From an uncultured Chitinophaga sp. (GTDB lineage Bacteria > Bacteroidota > Bacteroidia > Chitinophagales > Chitinophagaceae): a stretch of 64,000 bases of DNA. The stretch covers positions 1 to 64,000 of the forward strand of contig NZ_CABHOU010000092.1 of the NCBI RefSeq assembly GCF_902168175.1, read 5' to 3'. Below are positions 53,062 through 60,630 of this stretch, in pieces. The notes beneath the pieces are model-generated. The model had not been told where the DNA came from. It saw nothing but the letters and a program-made list of their open reading frames with translations, and searched no databases. Every line of letters starts with the position of its first letter. Position 1 is the first letter of the stretch. The translations under genes were made by a program, and so were the position numbers.

Positions 53062-53379
53062 ATGCGTGCTTTTTTCCATCATATTAAAAAAATTAACCTC
53101 GAACTGGTGATATGGACCGGCGGACTGCTGGCCCTATATTTCATCAATCCCGCCCATCCTCCCATCATAGATCTTTGTCCGCTGCACCGTATGGGTTTTA
53201 CCTGGTGCCCAGGCTGCGGGCTGGGAAGATCGGTAAGTTACCTGCTTCACGGCAACCCGGCCGCTTCCTGGCAAATGCATAAACTGGGAGGATTTGCGCT
53301 GCTGGTGTTGCTGCTGCGGATTTACCGGCTGGCGAGAAATCAATACAGCGACTATCAACTTTCCAGGATCAACAAATGA
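53062..53379 (+). CDS. DUF2752-type small membrane protein
   Basis: A 105-residue protein with hydrophobic segments at about 13-29 and 72-90. The central motif CPLHRMGFTWCPGCGLGRSVSYLLHGN has the family's pair of Cys around CPGCGLGR. The role is unknown; members often neighbour TM2-domain proteins, as here. The gene starts 2 bp after the YmgE gene, so they are cotranscribed. Confidence 0.85.
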   Translation: MRAFFHHIKKINLELVIWTGGLLALYFINPAHPPIIDLCPLHRMGFTWCPGCGLGRSVSYLLHGNPAASWQMHKLGGFALLVLLLRIYRLARNQYSDYQLSRINK

Positions 53380-53402
53380 TAATTTAATTTTATCTTTAAG
53401 TC

Positions 53403-53765
53403 ATGAACACAAACTACTACTTCTCTATGCTACCTGGTGCAGAACCTGAAGAACTGATGTGGCTTCAGGAACTGACAAAAAATTATGATGAGGAAACCCG
53501 TCATCGTTTCATCAGCATTTATGGCCAGCGCCGTAAAGATCCCCAAACCGTTCTGATCTGCTGCCTTCTCGGATTTGTAATTGTGGCGGGCGTCCACCGT
53601 TTCATTACCGGGAGTATCGGCCTGGGTATACTTTACTTCTTTACCGGAGGCCTTTGTTTGGTGGGAACTATAATTGATACCATCAATTATCGCAAAATTA
53701 CCTGGGAGTTTAACAAACAGGAAGCGATGAACGCCGCAGCCCTGCTGGGTTACAAGTTTAATTAA
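53403..53765 (+). CDS. TM2-domain membrane protein
   Basis: A 120-residue protein with a polar N-terminal 45 residues (ELTKNYDEETRHRFISIYGQRRKDPQT) and a TM2 domain of two hairpin helices (LICCLLGFVIVAGVHRFITGSIGLGILYFFTGGLCLVGTIIDTI). The VAGVHRFITG-type turn is conserved in TM2 proteins. Role unknown. It follows DUF2752 by 23 bp and ends at a terminator, closing a three-gene unit. Confidence 0.88.
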   Translation: MNTNYYFSMLPGAEPEELMWLQELTKNYDEETRHRFISIYGQRRKDPQTVLICCLLGFVIVAGVHRFITGSIGLGILYFFTGGLCLVGTIIDTINYRKITWEFNKQEAMNAAALLGYKFN

Positions 53766-53782
53766 TCCTTTTTGCTAATAAT

Positions 53783-53817
53783 AAAAGGCTGCTTCCCGTG
53801 CGAAGCGGCCTTTTGCA
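53783..53817 (+). terminator. Intrinsic terminator of the YmgE-DUF2752-TM2 unit
   Basis: AAAAGGCTGCTTC (53783-53795) pairs with GAAGCGGCCTTTT (53802-53814) over 6 nt with one mismatch, with T's included in the stem. Confidence 0.8.
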
Positions 53818-53887
53818 TTTAAAGCCTTACTAGTTAAAGAAACCTTAAAAACACCCCTGCTATTACGGCACGAACTGGATATTCCGC

Positions 53888-53895
53888 TACCTTTG
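53888..53895 (+). promoter_or_regulatory. -7 box TACCTTTG immediately before the DUF4834 gene
   Basis: Exact TAnnTTTG match ending 5 nt before the ATG at 53901. Transcription starting the usual 5-7 nt downstream would give a message with almost no leader. Confidence 0.5.
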
Positions 53896-53900
53896 TTTCT

Positions 53901-54158
53901 ATGTTAAAATTTCTGTTATACTTATTTCTTACATGGCTGTTCTACAAGCTGGTGTTTGATTTTATCATACCAGTGTACAGAGCCACGAAACACGTAAAGC
54001 GTCAGATGAACGACATGCAGGAGCATGTGCGTGAACAATACCGTCAACAGCAAGAGTCTTCCACAGGATATACCGCTAATCCCCGACAACAAGCTACTGA
54101 GCAGGTGAAAAAGCCTGTAAATCCCGACGATTACATCGAATTCGAGGAAACTAAATAA
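53901..54158 (+). CDS. DUF4834-type small membrane protein
   Basis: An 85-residue protein with one N-terminal membrane helix (MLKFLLYLFLTWLFYKLVFDFIIPVY) followed by a charged coil (RATKHVKRQMNDMQEHVREQYRQQQE) and a short acidic end. The layout matches DUF4834, a Bacteroidota family of unknown function; the C-terminal PVNPDDYIEFEETK is well conserved in it. It may be a membrane anchor. It is monocistronic and convergent with the HAD gene. Confidence 0.85.
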   Translation: MLKFLLYLFLTWLFYKLVFDFIIPVYRATKHVKRQMNDMQEHVREQYRQQQESSTGYTANPRQQATEQVKKPVNPDDYIEFEETK

Positions 54159-54164
54159 GCCTTT

Positions 54165-54788
54165 TTAATTTGCCGGACGAAATATATCCAGTATGGTGCG
54201 TGGCGCCTGCAGGTGAATGGTTTTTATGCCCAATTCCTGTGCTGCGGTAATGTTTGGCAGCGTATCATCAATAAATAAGGTGGCAGCGGGATCTAATTTA
54301 TTCTCGTCGAGTATGATCTGGTAAGCTTCTTTCTCCGGCTTGCGGTATCCTATTTTGTGGGAATAGTACGACTTGTTGAAGAACAGATCAAGGGAAGGCA
54401 GGCCTCGTGACTGGAACAATATGGCATTGAACGCGCTTTGATGAATTGCGTTGGTATTACTTAAAAGAAAGGTGTCGTAATAGTTTTGCAGTTGCTGCAG
54501 CACCTGTAAGCGCGCTACGGGAAAATCGAGCAACATGGCATTCCAGGCGGTTACAATCTGTTCGATCGTTACTCCGTCAGGCGCTGCTTTTTGTAGTTCA
54601 TGAAGAAAATCATCGTTACTGATACCGCCTGTTTCCAGATCTTCGAACAACGCATTGGCGTGGAATTGTGAGTACAATTCACGAAAGTTTTTTACGCCCA
54701 GGTCGATAAACGCCTGCTCCGTAAGCATGTAATCGATATTTAGAATTACGCCACCAAGGTCGAAGATGATATGTTTGATTCCTTCCAT
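54165..54788 (-). CDS. HAD-superfamily phosphatase (YihX-like)
   Basis: A 207-residue haloacid-dehalogenase-type phosphatase. The start MEGIKHIIFDLGGVILNID at 54788 is preferred because a promoter lies just upstream. Motif I is DLGGVI (Asp nucleophile), motif II LLSNTN, motif III Lys in HKIGYRKPEKEAYQ, motif IV FIDDTLPNITAA. Such enzymes hydrolyse sugar or nucleotide phosphates; the substrate is unknown. The promoter box (54813-54820) is TACCTTTG. Confidence 0.9.
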   Translation of the reverse strand: MEGIKHIIFDLGGVILNIDYMLTEQAFIDLGVKNFRELYSQFHANALFEDLETGGISNDDFLHELQKAAPDGVTIEQIVTAWNAMLLDFPVARLQVLQQLQNYYDTFLLSNTNAIHQSAFNAILFQSRGLPSLDLFFNKSYYSHKIGYRKPEKEAYQIILDENKLDPAATLFIDDTLPNITAAQELGIKTIHLQAPRTILDIFRPAN

Positions 54789-54812
54789 TACTGCATTTTT
54801 TATCAGCCGCGG

Positions 54813-54820
54813 CAAAGGTA
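54813..54820 (-). promoter_or_regulatory. -7 box TACCTTTG of the HAD gene
   Basis: Exact TAnnTTTG on the minus strand, 25 bp before the ATG at 54788. Confidence 0.6.
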
Positions 54821-54853
54821 ACACAGCGTAGTTTAAAGGGAACACAAAAAAAT

Positions 54854-54883
54854 TTTGAATTGAATAAAAAATATTTACTTTTG
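54854..54883 (+). promoter_or_regulatory. tRNA promoter: TTTG-N18-TACTTTTG
   Basis: TTTG (54854-54857) and TACTTTTG (54876-54883) fit the consensus TTTG-N19-21-TAnnTTTG with an 18-nt spacing. The tRNA begins 34 bp further on. Confidence 0.65.
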
Positions 54884-54917
54884 CCCTCCCTTGAAAGAGG
54901 GGACGTTCTTCGGAACA

Positions 54918-54991
54918 GGTCCTATAGCTCAGTTGGTTAGAGCACCTGACTCATAATCAGGGGGTCCCAGGATCATGCCCTGGTGGGACCA
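54918..54991 (+). tRNA. tRNA with CAT anticodon (tRNA-Ile2 or elongator Met)
   Basis: A 74-nt cloverleaf: acceptor GGTCCTA/TGGGACC, D-arm GCTC/GAGC, anticodon stem CCTGA/TCAGG with loop CTCATAA (anticodon CAT), T-stem CCAGG/CCTGG and discriminator A; CCA is not encoded. Acceptor pairs C4:G69 and C5:G68 fit the lysidine-type isoleucine tRNA better than elongator Met, but this needs a check. The T-loop is ATCATGC rather than the usual TTCRANY; the T54-A58 pair appears reversed. It is followed by a terminator. Confidence 0.85.
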
Positions 54992-55001
54992 CGAAATTCA
55001 G

Positions 55002-55034
55002 AAAAGCACTTGTCATACGGCAGGTGCTTTTTTT
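55002..55034 (+). terminator. Intrinsic terminator of the tRNA
   Basis: AAAAGCACTTG (55002-55012) and CAGGTGCTTTT (55021-55031) pair over 8 nt with one T-G wobble, followed by TTTT. Confidence 0.85.
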
Positions 55035-55063
55035 ATTGATACTATTTTACCAAATGGCTTTGG

Positions 55064-55122
55064 AGTTACCCCGGAGTATGGAGAGAGTGTGGTGGAAGTT
55101 AGGAGAGGCCGTGGTGAAGATG
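55064..55122. repeat. Purine-rich intergenic repeat
   Basis: CCCCGGAGTATGGAGAGAGT, GTGGTGGAAGTTAGGAGAGG and a GTGGTGAAGAT tail form a degenerate direct repeat with units of GGAGTATGG/GTGGAAGT type. It recalls those at 10801-10860 and 25610-25685. Confidence 0.5.
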
Positions 55123-55180
55123 GTTAAAATATTACCAGCGGCCCGTCTTTTGCATTACTAGTTGATAAAACCAGACCAAC

Positions 55181-55846
55181 ATGACGACCATATTAAGCCG
55201 GATAACCATATCAGCCCTGTTACTGACCACTATTGCCTGTACACAACAACCCGATTGCAGAGGAGTAGACTATAAAGGCAAAGATGCCATTTCTTCCATA
55301 CTTGCGTACGATACAGTAATCCCCAATACGGTGCTTATCGTCCCCGATTCCATCGTTCAATCTTCCACAAAAGAAATTACCACGGTGCTGGACACACTCA
55401 CATCCCGCGGATTGCTTACTTACCGGCTGCTCGACAGCAGCATGTCGCGCAGGCGACTTACCGGACCGCTATTGAATGGGCCCGACACCAGTTTGTTTTA
55501 CCGTTACGCTATCAGCTGGACCGCAGGGTTCAGGGAGCAATATCCGTCCGAAAATTATCATGATGTGATCAGTGTCAGCTTCCTCGGCAGGGATATGAGC
55601 GGAGAAGTACGCTACGGAGGCCACGAAATAAGGGTAAGGAAAATCTCCATTATAGAAGACGATTCCCTGTTTTTCCAGCAGAACTGCCGGTCAACAAGTT
55701 TCCACTACACTTATAAACTGGAACCTTTGAACCAGCTGGGAGAGGCAATAGGCCATTCTGTTTATTCGGAAGTAATCAGAAGCAAGAAAACGGATGGAAT
55801 GGTCCAACAAATACAAAGGCCCACAATTGAAGTTGCAGGCCCCTAG
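55181..55846 (+). CDS. Hypothetical lipoprotein
   Basis: A 221-residue protein with a signal and lipobox TIAC at 17-20 (MTTILSRITISALLLTTIACTQQ), so an outer-membrane-facing lipoprotein. The rest is mixed alpha/beta with a repeated Tyr/Arg pattern and the Cys-containing pair DCRG and QQNCRST. No family is recognised. The end overlaps the 3' part of a small minus-strand frame by 71 bp. Confidence 0.75.
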   Translation: MTTILSRITISALLLTTIACTQQPDCRGVDYKGKDAISSILAYDTVIPNTVLIVPDSIVQSSTKEITTVLDTLTSRGLLTYRLLDSSMSRRRLTGPLLNGPDTSLFYRYAISWTAGFREQYPSENYHDVISVSFLGRDMSGEVRYGGHEIRVRKISIIEDDSLFFQQNCRSTSFHYTYKLEPLNQLGEAIGHSVYSEVIRSKKTDGMVQQIQRPTIEVAGP

Positions 55847-55982
55847 TTATTTTTTTTGGTATGATATAATATGTTTCCTCGGGAACGTTCATCGGGCTTA
55901 TTAATGAAGTCGTGTCGGGTCCGTCCATAGGAGCAATTCCGAAGAAGAAATATTTAATGAACAAGATAAATAGTAGCAGCAT
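55776..55982 (-). CDS. Possible small membrane protein downstream of the sulfatase
   Basis: A 68-residue frame starting at 55982, where ATGA overlaps the sulfatase stop, a sign of coupled translation. It begins with a hydrophobic helix (MLLLFILFIKYFFFGIAP). The last 24 residues lie antisense to the lipoprotein gene, which argues for caution. If real it is a membrane peptide of unknown function. Confidence 0.35.
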   Translation of the reverse strand: MLLLFILFIKYFFFGIAPMDGPDTTSLISPMNVPEETYYIIPKKITRGLQLQLWAFVFVGPFHPFSCF

Positions 55983-57406
55983 CAGCCAGGTTGTTTAGTT
56001 ACAAAGCTATCGTTTACTTCCTTCATGTGCTTTTCCAGTAACTCGGACAGCTGCCTTTCCCTGGTGAAGAAGGCCGACTTGCCTGAAAGATTGTGCATTT
56101 CGGCAGGATCGTTTTCCAGGTTGAACAACTGCTTCGTTTCGCGACCCTTCACTTTATACCAGATCAGTTTCCAGTTATCGGCCGTCCGTACGGCCCGTTG
56201 TACGTCCTTGTATGCGGTGTATATTTCACTGCGGCCGGAGGAAGTTTTCTTCACCACGGGCAGAAGGCTTTGGCCTTCGAGGCCTTCCGGTGTTTTAAGT
56301 CCTGCATATTCGCAGAGCGTGGGAAATATGTCGGTGAGCGTACAGAGGGCGTTCCGGCGTGTATCTGCAGGCAAACCGGGGCCCGATATAATAAGTGGTA
56401 CGCGCATGCTGTGATCGTACAGGTTTTGTTTACCCAGTAAGCCGTGTTGCCCTACAGCCAGGCCATTATCGGCCGTAAAAACAATAAGTGTGTTGTTCGC
56501 TTTCCCCGACTTTTCCAGCGCATCCAGCACTTTACCGATACAATCGTCTACTTCGGTGATCATGGCGTAGTAGGAGGCTATCTCCTTTTTCACCAGGTTG
56601 GTATCGCGTGGGCTTGGAAGCAGCTTTTCGTCGCGCACTTCCATTTCGCCGTTATCGAAAGGATGTTCCGGAAGATAGTTAAGCGGCAGTGGGATCCTGG
56701 CTGAATCGTACCGCTTTGCGAATTCCGCGGGCGGAGTGCGGGGATCGTGCGGGGCGGTGAAGGCCACGTACATCAGGAAAGGAGATGCGTCTTTTTTCTG
56801 TTCCAGGTATTTAACGGCCGCCTCCGCGTAGTACTCGCTGGAGAAGTGGTCGCCGGTGAACTGGCTGGCTGCGGGATATTTGCCGGAGCTGTCAAAATGA
56901 TACAGCCTGGGGGTGTTGTGACCTCCGGTTTGTTCCTGGTGCATACCGCCCAGGAATATGTTATCGGCAGTGGTAAACGAGCTTTTAAAGGCTTCGCGGC
57001 TGTTATGCCACTTACCCGTTTCAAAGGTTTCGTACCCCTGGCTGCGGAAATAAGCGGGGAAAGTAGGGTAGTCGCAACCGGCATTCATAAAACACTCTGG
57101 CAACTGGTAATATGGTTTGCCGCTCAGCAACATGGCCCTGCTGGGCGCGCATACCGCACCGCTATTGGCCCCTAGGATGTGCGCGCGGGTAAACGCAACG
57201 CCGCGGCGCTTCAGCCTGTCCATATTCGGTGTTTGTATATAACGGTTGCCCAGCGCGTGAATAGTATTGAACCGCTGGTCGTCGGTAACAATAACGAGGA
57301 TGTTCGGCTTAGCCGCCTGCTGCGCCAGCACGGGCTTCCCAACTACACTAAGGCCGGCAAAAAGGGCAAATAACAGGAAATTCCCTGCCCTTTGTTTCTT
57401 GAACAT
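55982..57406 (-). CDS. Type I sulfatase (formylglycine-dependent)
   Basis: Exported sulfatase of 474 residues from the start MFKKQRAGNFLLFALFAG at 57406, which begins a signal peptide ending near VLAQ. The active-site motif CAPSR has Cys86, which becomes formylglycine; metal ligands are visible in NILVIVTDDQRFN (Asp-Asp) and ITEVDDCIGKVL, and FTADNGLAVGQHGLLGK is the C-terminal signature. It removes sulfate from sulfated glycans or other esters; the substrate is unknown. It needs an anaerobic or aerobic maturase elsewhere. It is 84 bp downstream of proC across a terminator. Confidence 0.92.
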   Translation of the reverse strand: MFKKQRAGNFLLFALFAGLSVVGKPVLAQQAAKPNILVIVTDDQRFNTIHALGNRYIQTPNMDRLKRRGVAFTRAHILGANSGAVCAPSRAMLLSGKPYYQLPECFMNAGCDYPTFPAYFRSQGYETFETGKWHNSREAFKSSFTTADNIFLGGMHQEQTGGHNTPRLYHFDSSGKYPAASQFTGDHFSSEYYAEAAVKYLEQKKDASPFLMYVAFTAPHDPRTPPAEFAKRYDSARIPLPLNYLPEHPFDNGEMEVRDEKLLPSPRDTNLVKKEIASYYAMITEVDDCIGKVLDALEKSGKANNTLIVFTADNGLAVGQHGLLGKQNLYDHSMRVPLIISGPGLPADTRRNALCTLTDIFPTLCEYAGLKTPEGLEGQSLLPVVKKTSSGRSEIYTAYKDVQRAVRTADNWKLIWYKVKGRETKQLFNLENDPAEMHNLSGKSAFFTRERQLSELLEKHMKEVNDSFVTKQPG

Positions 57407-57463
57407 ATGATCGGTTTTTGATGCGGCCACTCTAAAGGCCAGGCAAAGGTGGAATAGAAAAAG

Positions 57464-57487
57464 AGGCCCGGTACTGACCGGGCCTGT
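57464..57487 (-). terminator. Terminator of proC
   Basis: On the minus strand AGGCCCGG and CCGGGCCT pair perfectly over a 6-nt loop and are followed by CTTTTTC. It lies 5 bp after the proC stop. Confidence 0.85.
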
Positions 57488-57490
57488 GAA

Positions 57491-58291
57491 TTATCCTTTA
57501 ACAATTTTATTATAGGAAGTGGCAATTCCCTTAATGAGCGAAGAGCTGAAGCCCTGATGCTCCATTTCGTTCAGGCCTGCGATGGTGCAGCCTTTGGGAG
57601 TGGTCACTTTATCTATTTCTTCTTCCGGATGACGTTTTTCGCGGATCAGCAGTTCTGCGGCGCCTTTTACAGTTTGGGCGGCAATGAGGTTGGCTGTTCT
57701 CACATCAAACCCGATCTCTATTCCTCCCTGTATGTTGGCGCGGATGAAGCGAAGCGCGTAGGCGATACCGCAGGCGCCCAGTACAGTAGCGGCGTCCATC
57801 AGTTTTTCGTCGATGCTTACGGTTACGCCCAGTTGGTTAAACATACTTTCAACCCAGCTTACCTGGTCGGCATTAGCGTATTTATGGCAAATACAGGTCA
57901 TTGATTCACCTATGGCGATAGCGGTGTTGGGCATCGCCCTAACCAGCGGCATATTACCGCCAACGATGGTTTCCAGGTCTTCTATCAAAATACCCGTTAC
58001 CACGCTGATGAGTATCTGCTTTGCGGGGTTAAACTGTGGCACCAGGCCCGCCAGCACTTCTTTTACGTTATAGGGCTTTAGTGCTACCAGCACCACATCA
58101 GCACCGGCAACTGCCTTTGCATTATCTGCCTCAATATTTACACCTTGATCTTTTAACTTGCCCAGTGTGGCAGTATTGCGTTTGGTAATGGTTATGTCCG
58201 CGGCTTTTGAGAACCCGCTCTTCAACAATCCCTCTGCTATGGCGGAGCCAAGATTTCCGCCACCGATAATGGTAATTTTCTTCGATGACAT
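57491..58291 (-). CDS. proC: Pyrroline-5-carboxylate reductase
   Basis: Last enzyme of proline synthesis, NAD(P)H-dependent. The start MSSKKITIIGGGNLG at 58291 gives 266 residues with the Rossmann motif GGGNLGSAIAEGLL and the C-terminal signature EEEIDKVTTPKGCTIAGLNEMEHQGF-like region (conserved GxTxxGLxxM form). The frame is open upstream with no support. Length is normal. Confidence 0.95.
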   Translation of the reverse strand: MSSKKITIIGGGNLGSAIAEGLLKSGFSKAADITITKRNTATLGKLKDQGVNIEADNAKAVAGADVVLVALKPYNVKEVLAGLVPQFNPAKQILISVVTGILIEDLETIVGGNMPLVRAMPNTAIAIGESMTCICHKYANADQVSWVESMFNQLGVTVSIDEKLMDAATVLGACGIAYALRFIRANIQGGIEIGFDVRTANLIAAQTVKGAAELLIREKRHPEEEIDKVTTPKGCTIAGLNEMEHQGFSSSLIKGIATSYNKIVKG

Positions 58292-58368
58292 ACTCGCTGT
58301 TTTATCCCTTGTTAGGCCTGGTAAGGTAAAACAAAACAGCCAGTGTTGCAACACCGGTTTAAATAGCA

Positions 58369-58396
58369 AACGGCGGCCTTCGGAAAGGTCGCCGTT
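58369..58396 (-). terminator. Terminator of the NUMOD4/HNH gene
   Basis: AACGGCGGCCTT (58369-58380) and AAGGTCGCCGTT (58385-58396) pair with one mismatch over CGGA; on the minus strand TTTGC follows. Confidence 0.75.
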
Positions 58397-58420
58397 CTGT
58401 TATAATTCCCAAAGCTGGTA

Positions 58421-58993
58421 TTAATCGAGTGTTACATGGCTCCAGTTTTCGCCGCTTTTGATCCGGTATAACTGCATTTCGCTGATATCGAACTGCTCGG
58501 CAATCTGTTTCATGGTTTTGCGGCCAGGCTTGGCCAGTATGCGTTTGATGCTCTTCACCTTGGTGATGTTGAGCTTCAGGCCTTTTACGCGGTTACGCTG
58601 GCGAAGTTTATAAGCCAGTTTGGCCGGACTGTTTTGCTGGTGTTCCTCCATTTCCTGCTTGGTTGCCCAGCGCAGGTTGGTGGCTTTATTGTTCTTTTTA
58701 TCGAAATCGAGGTGAATAACGAAACGGTGCGTTCGGCCTGGCTTAGTGCAAAATAGTTTGGCCACCTCGCGGTGCAGATAAAGAGACTGATAGCTGTCTG
58801 CCGGTTTGATGTTTAATACAGTGTATCCCTCTACTGTAGATCCCGTAAGGACTTTGCCATCTTCATGGCTTTCGGAGTAGCTGATTACCCTCCCGAGATT
58901 TGATACTGCGTATCTCTTACGCAGGGCAGATTTATTTTTTATCTGCAAGTCTTTCCAGACTTCGTTTCTAAGATTTTTAAATGCGGTGGCCAT
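58421..58993 (-). CDS. NUMOD4-HNH-type protein with C-terminal HTH
   Basis: A 190-residue protein with an N-terminal NUMOD4-like element (EVWKDLQIKNKSALRKRYAVSNLGRVISY), an HNH-type core (HREVAKLFCTKPGRTHRFVIHLDFDKKNNKATNLRWATKQEMEEH) and a C-terminal helix-turn-helix (GRKTMKQIAEQFDISEMQLYRIKSGENW). The central VIHLDFDKKNNKATNLRW matches free-standing HNH homing-type nucleases; the first Asn/His of the usual VNH is Ile-His. It is not inside an intron or intein here, so it may be domesticated or mobile. A basic protein, probably DNA-binding. Function not shown. Confidence 0.82.
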   Translation of the reverse strand: MATAFKNLRNEVWKDLQIKNKSALRKRYAVSNLGRVISYSESHEDGKVLTGSTVEGYTVLNIKPADSYQSLYLHREVAKLFCTKPGRTHRFVIHLDFDKKNNKATNLRWATKQEMEEHQQNSPAKLAYKLRQRNRVKGLKLNITKVKSIKRILAKPGRKTMKQIAEQFDISEMQLYRIKSGENWSHVTLD

Positions 58994-59482
58994 GTGAAGT
59001 AAGTTTTTTAGTTTGAATTTTGGGGGAACCTGTCTTTAAAAAACCACACATCCATTCTTCGTACATTCCGGTTACTGAATCTTTGCCGATGGGGAGTTAT
59101 ACTACCTTGTAAGGTATTGTTCTTAGTTGCGCTAATATCCTGCTGAACTTGTCCGGATTTTTTGTAAGTTGCTGATTGTGAATAAATATGTCTACTACGT
59201 GGAAATATGTTGATATACCGAGCCGGTTGCCATACTACCAGGATTTCTGTTATTGTTCACTGCCTGTACATAACTACAGGTTTGGGGACTAATTGTTCGT
59301 ATTTCCTGCACCATTATTAACATAAATGTTTTTATAGCCGGTGGCAACGATTTGTTTTAGTGTACCAGTTACCGTAAATTCTACTTTAACACAATTGGAC
59401 GTTAAAACATTTAATATTGATTCCGGGGACCGTCAACTGGAAAACACAATGTAAATTTACAGAAATTATACTGAGAACGATC
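58994..59482. other. 489-bp AT-rich gap between the NUMOD4 gene and the CPBP gene
   Basis: No convincing gene is seen; the frame open from 59417 is only the upstream extension of the CPBP gene. It holds the divergent promoters and two small hairpins: TACCTT/AAGGTA at 59103-59116 and CCTGTA/TACAGG at 59263-59280. An RNA gene cannot be excluded. Confidence 0.4.
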
Positions 59483-60379
59483 ATGACCGGTTACCTTAAT
59501 AAACAACCTGCGGCGCTTCAACTTTCTACGTTAATTGGCTTCTTTATCGGATTTTTCCTGATCTATGGCGCTTTTATGCAGTTGGTGTTTCCTGCTATCA
59601 GCGGCGGCTATACGCTGGAAAGCCTGTTAACAGCAGTCAAAAAGGATTCAGGGCTGGTGAACTATCTGAAATTAGCACAATTTCTATACACTTTCATTGT
59701 TTTTCTTGTTCCAGGTGCGCTTTTTATCTATCTCACCGAACCACTTGCCGGGGTGGGACTGGAAAAAGGCCCCTCCATTTACAATCTCATATTCGCCGTG
59801 CTTATCATGGCCAGTGCTTTGCCGGTGATTGGTTACCTGATGGAGTGGAACGAAACCTGGCCCATGTCAGACAGTTTGCGCCAGCTGGAAAAAGAGGCGG
59901 AAGAGCAAACGAAGATCATGCTCAGCATGCCCAACATCCCCTCGCTGCTTGTTAACCTGTTAATGGTAGCGGTGATGCCGGCCATTGCGGAGGAACTGTT
60001 TTTCCGTGGCGCCATGCAGCGGGTATTTACCAGAATGGTTAAAAACGGATGGGTAGCGGTGATCATCACCTCAATTATCTTTTCCGCCATCCATATGCAA
60101 TTCCTGGGCTTTGTGCCCCGCTTTGCCTTGTCGGTGTTGCTGGGCGGTATTTACCTGCTTAGCGGCAACCTTTGGCTGGCCATCATTGCACACTTTCTCA
60201 ACAATGCCCTTAGCGTAGTGTTATTTTACGTTGGGCAGGGCGAAGCCGACGAAAGTTTGCCATGGTATATTAACATTCTAAGCGGGGTTGTGGTGCTGGC
60301 ATTACTTTTTATGATGCGCCGCAACAACAGATCAATAGCAACAATAAAACAACAAGATTATGGAGAAAGACTGGGTTAG
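59483..60379 (+). CDS. CPBP-type intramembrane glutamic endopeptidase
   Basis: A 298-residue membrane protease of the CAAX-like (CPBP/Abi) family. The start MTGYLNKQPAALQL at 59483 is chosen because it begins the first hydrophobic region; earlier codons are poor. Multiple membrane helices are followed by the EExxxR motif, EELFFRGAMQR (Glu170-Glu171), then a FSAIHMQFLGFVPRF His motif and HFLNNA His motif. The family cleaves membrane substrates or has immunity roles in some bacteria. It overlaps the next gene by 20 bp, so they are coupled. Confidence 0.88.
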   Translation: MTGYLNKQPAALQLSTLIGFFIGFFLIYGAFMQLVFPAISGGYTLESLLTAVKKDSGLVNYLKLAQFLYTFIVFLVPGALFIYLTEPLAGVGLEKGPSIYNLIFAVLIMASALPVIGYLMEWNETWPMSDSLRQLEKEAEEQTKIMLSMPNIPSLLVNLLMVAVMPAIAEELFFRGAMQRVFTRMVKNGWVAVIITSIIFSAIHMQFLGFVPRFALSVLLGGIYLLSGNLWLAIIAHFLNNALSVVLFYVGQGEADESLPWYINILSGVVVLALLFMMRRNNRSIATIKQQDYGERLG

Positions 60380-60593
60380 AGTATTTACGAGCAACCAGGC
60401 GTTCCGTTCGGAGCTGGTAAAGGGAATGTTGATAGAGAATGGCGTGAGCGCGGTGTTGCTCAGCCGGCAGTCGTCGGCTTTTCAGCAGATGCTGCCGGGT
60501 ATGGAAGAGGTGTATGTACACGTTTCCCAGAAGGATGCGGCCGAAAATCTTATCCGTGAGGCAGGAGAAGAGAACATTGAAAACAATTTATAG
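60360..60593 (+). CDS. DUF2007-type protein
   Basis: A 77-residue soluble protein with the family's two-part pattern: VFTSNQAFRSELVKGMLIENGVSAVLLSRQSSAF and EEVYVHVSQKDAAENLIREA. It looks like a small alpha/beta adaptor that may bind a partner protein, often encoded next to membrane proteins. It starts inside the end of the CPBP gene and is 37 bp before cdsA. Confidence 0.88.
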   Translation: MEKDWVRVFTSNQAFRSELVKGMLIENGVSAVLLSRQSSAFQQMLPGMEEVYVHVSQKDAAENLIREAGEENIENNL

Positions 60594-60630
60594 ATTTGCA
60601 CCTGATCAAATATAGCTTTACAGCCGTTCA

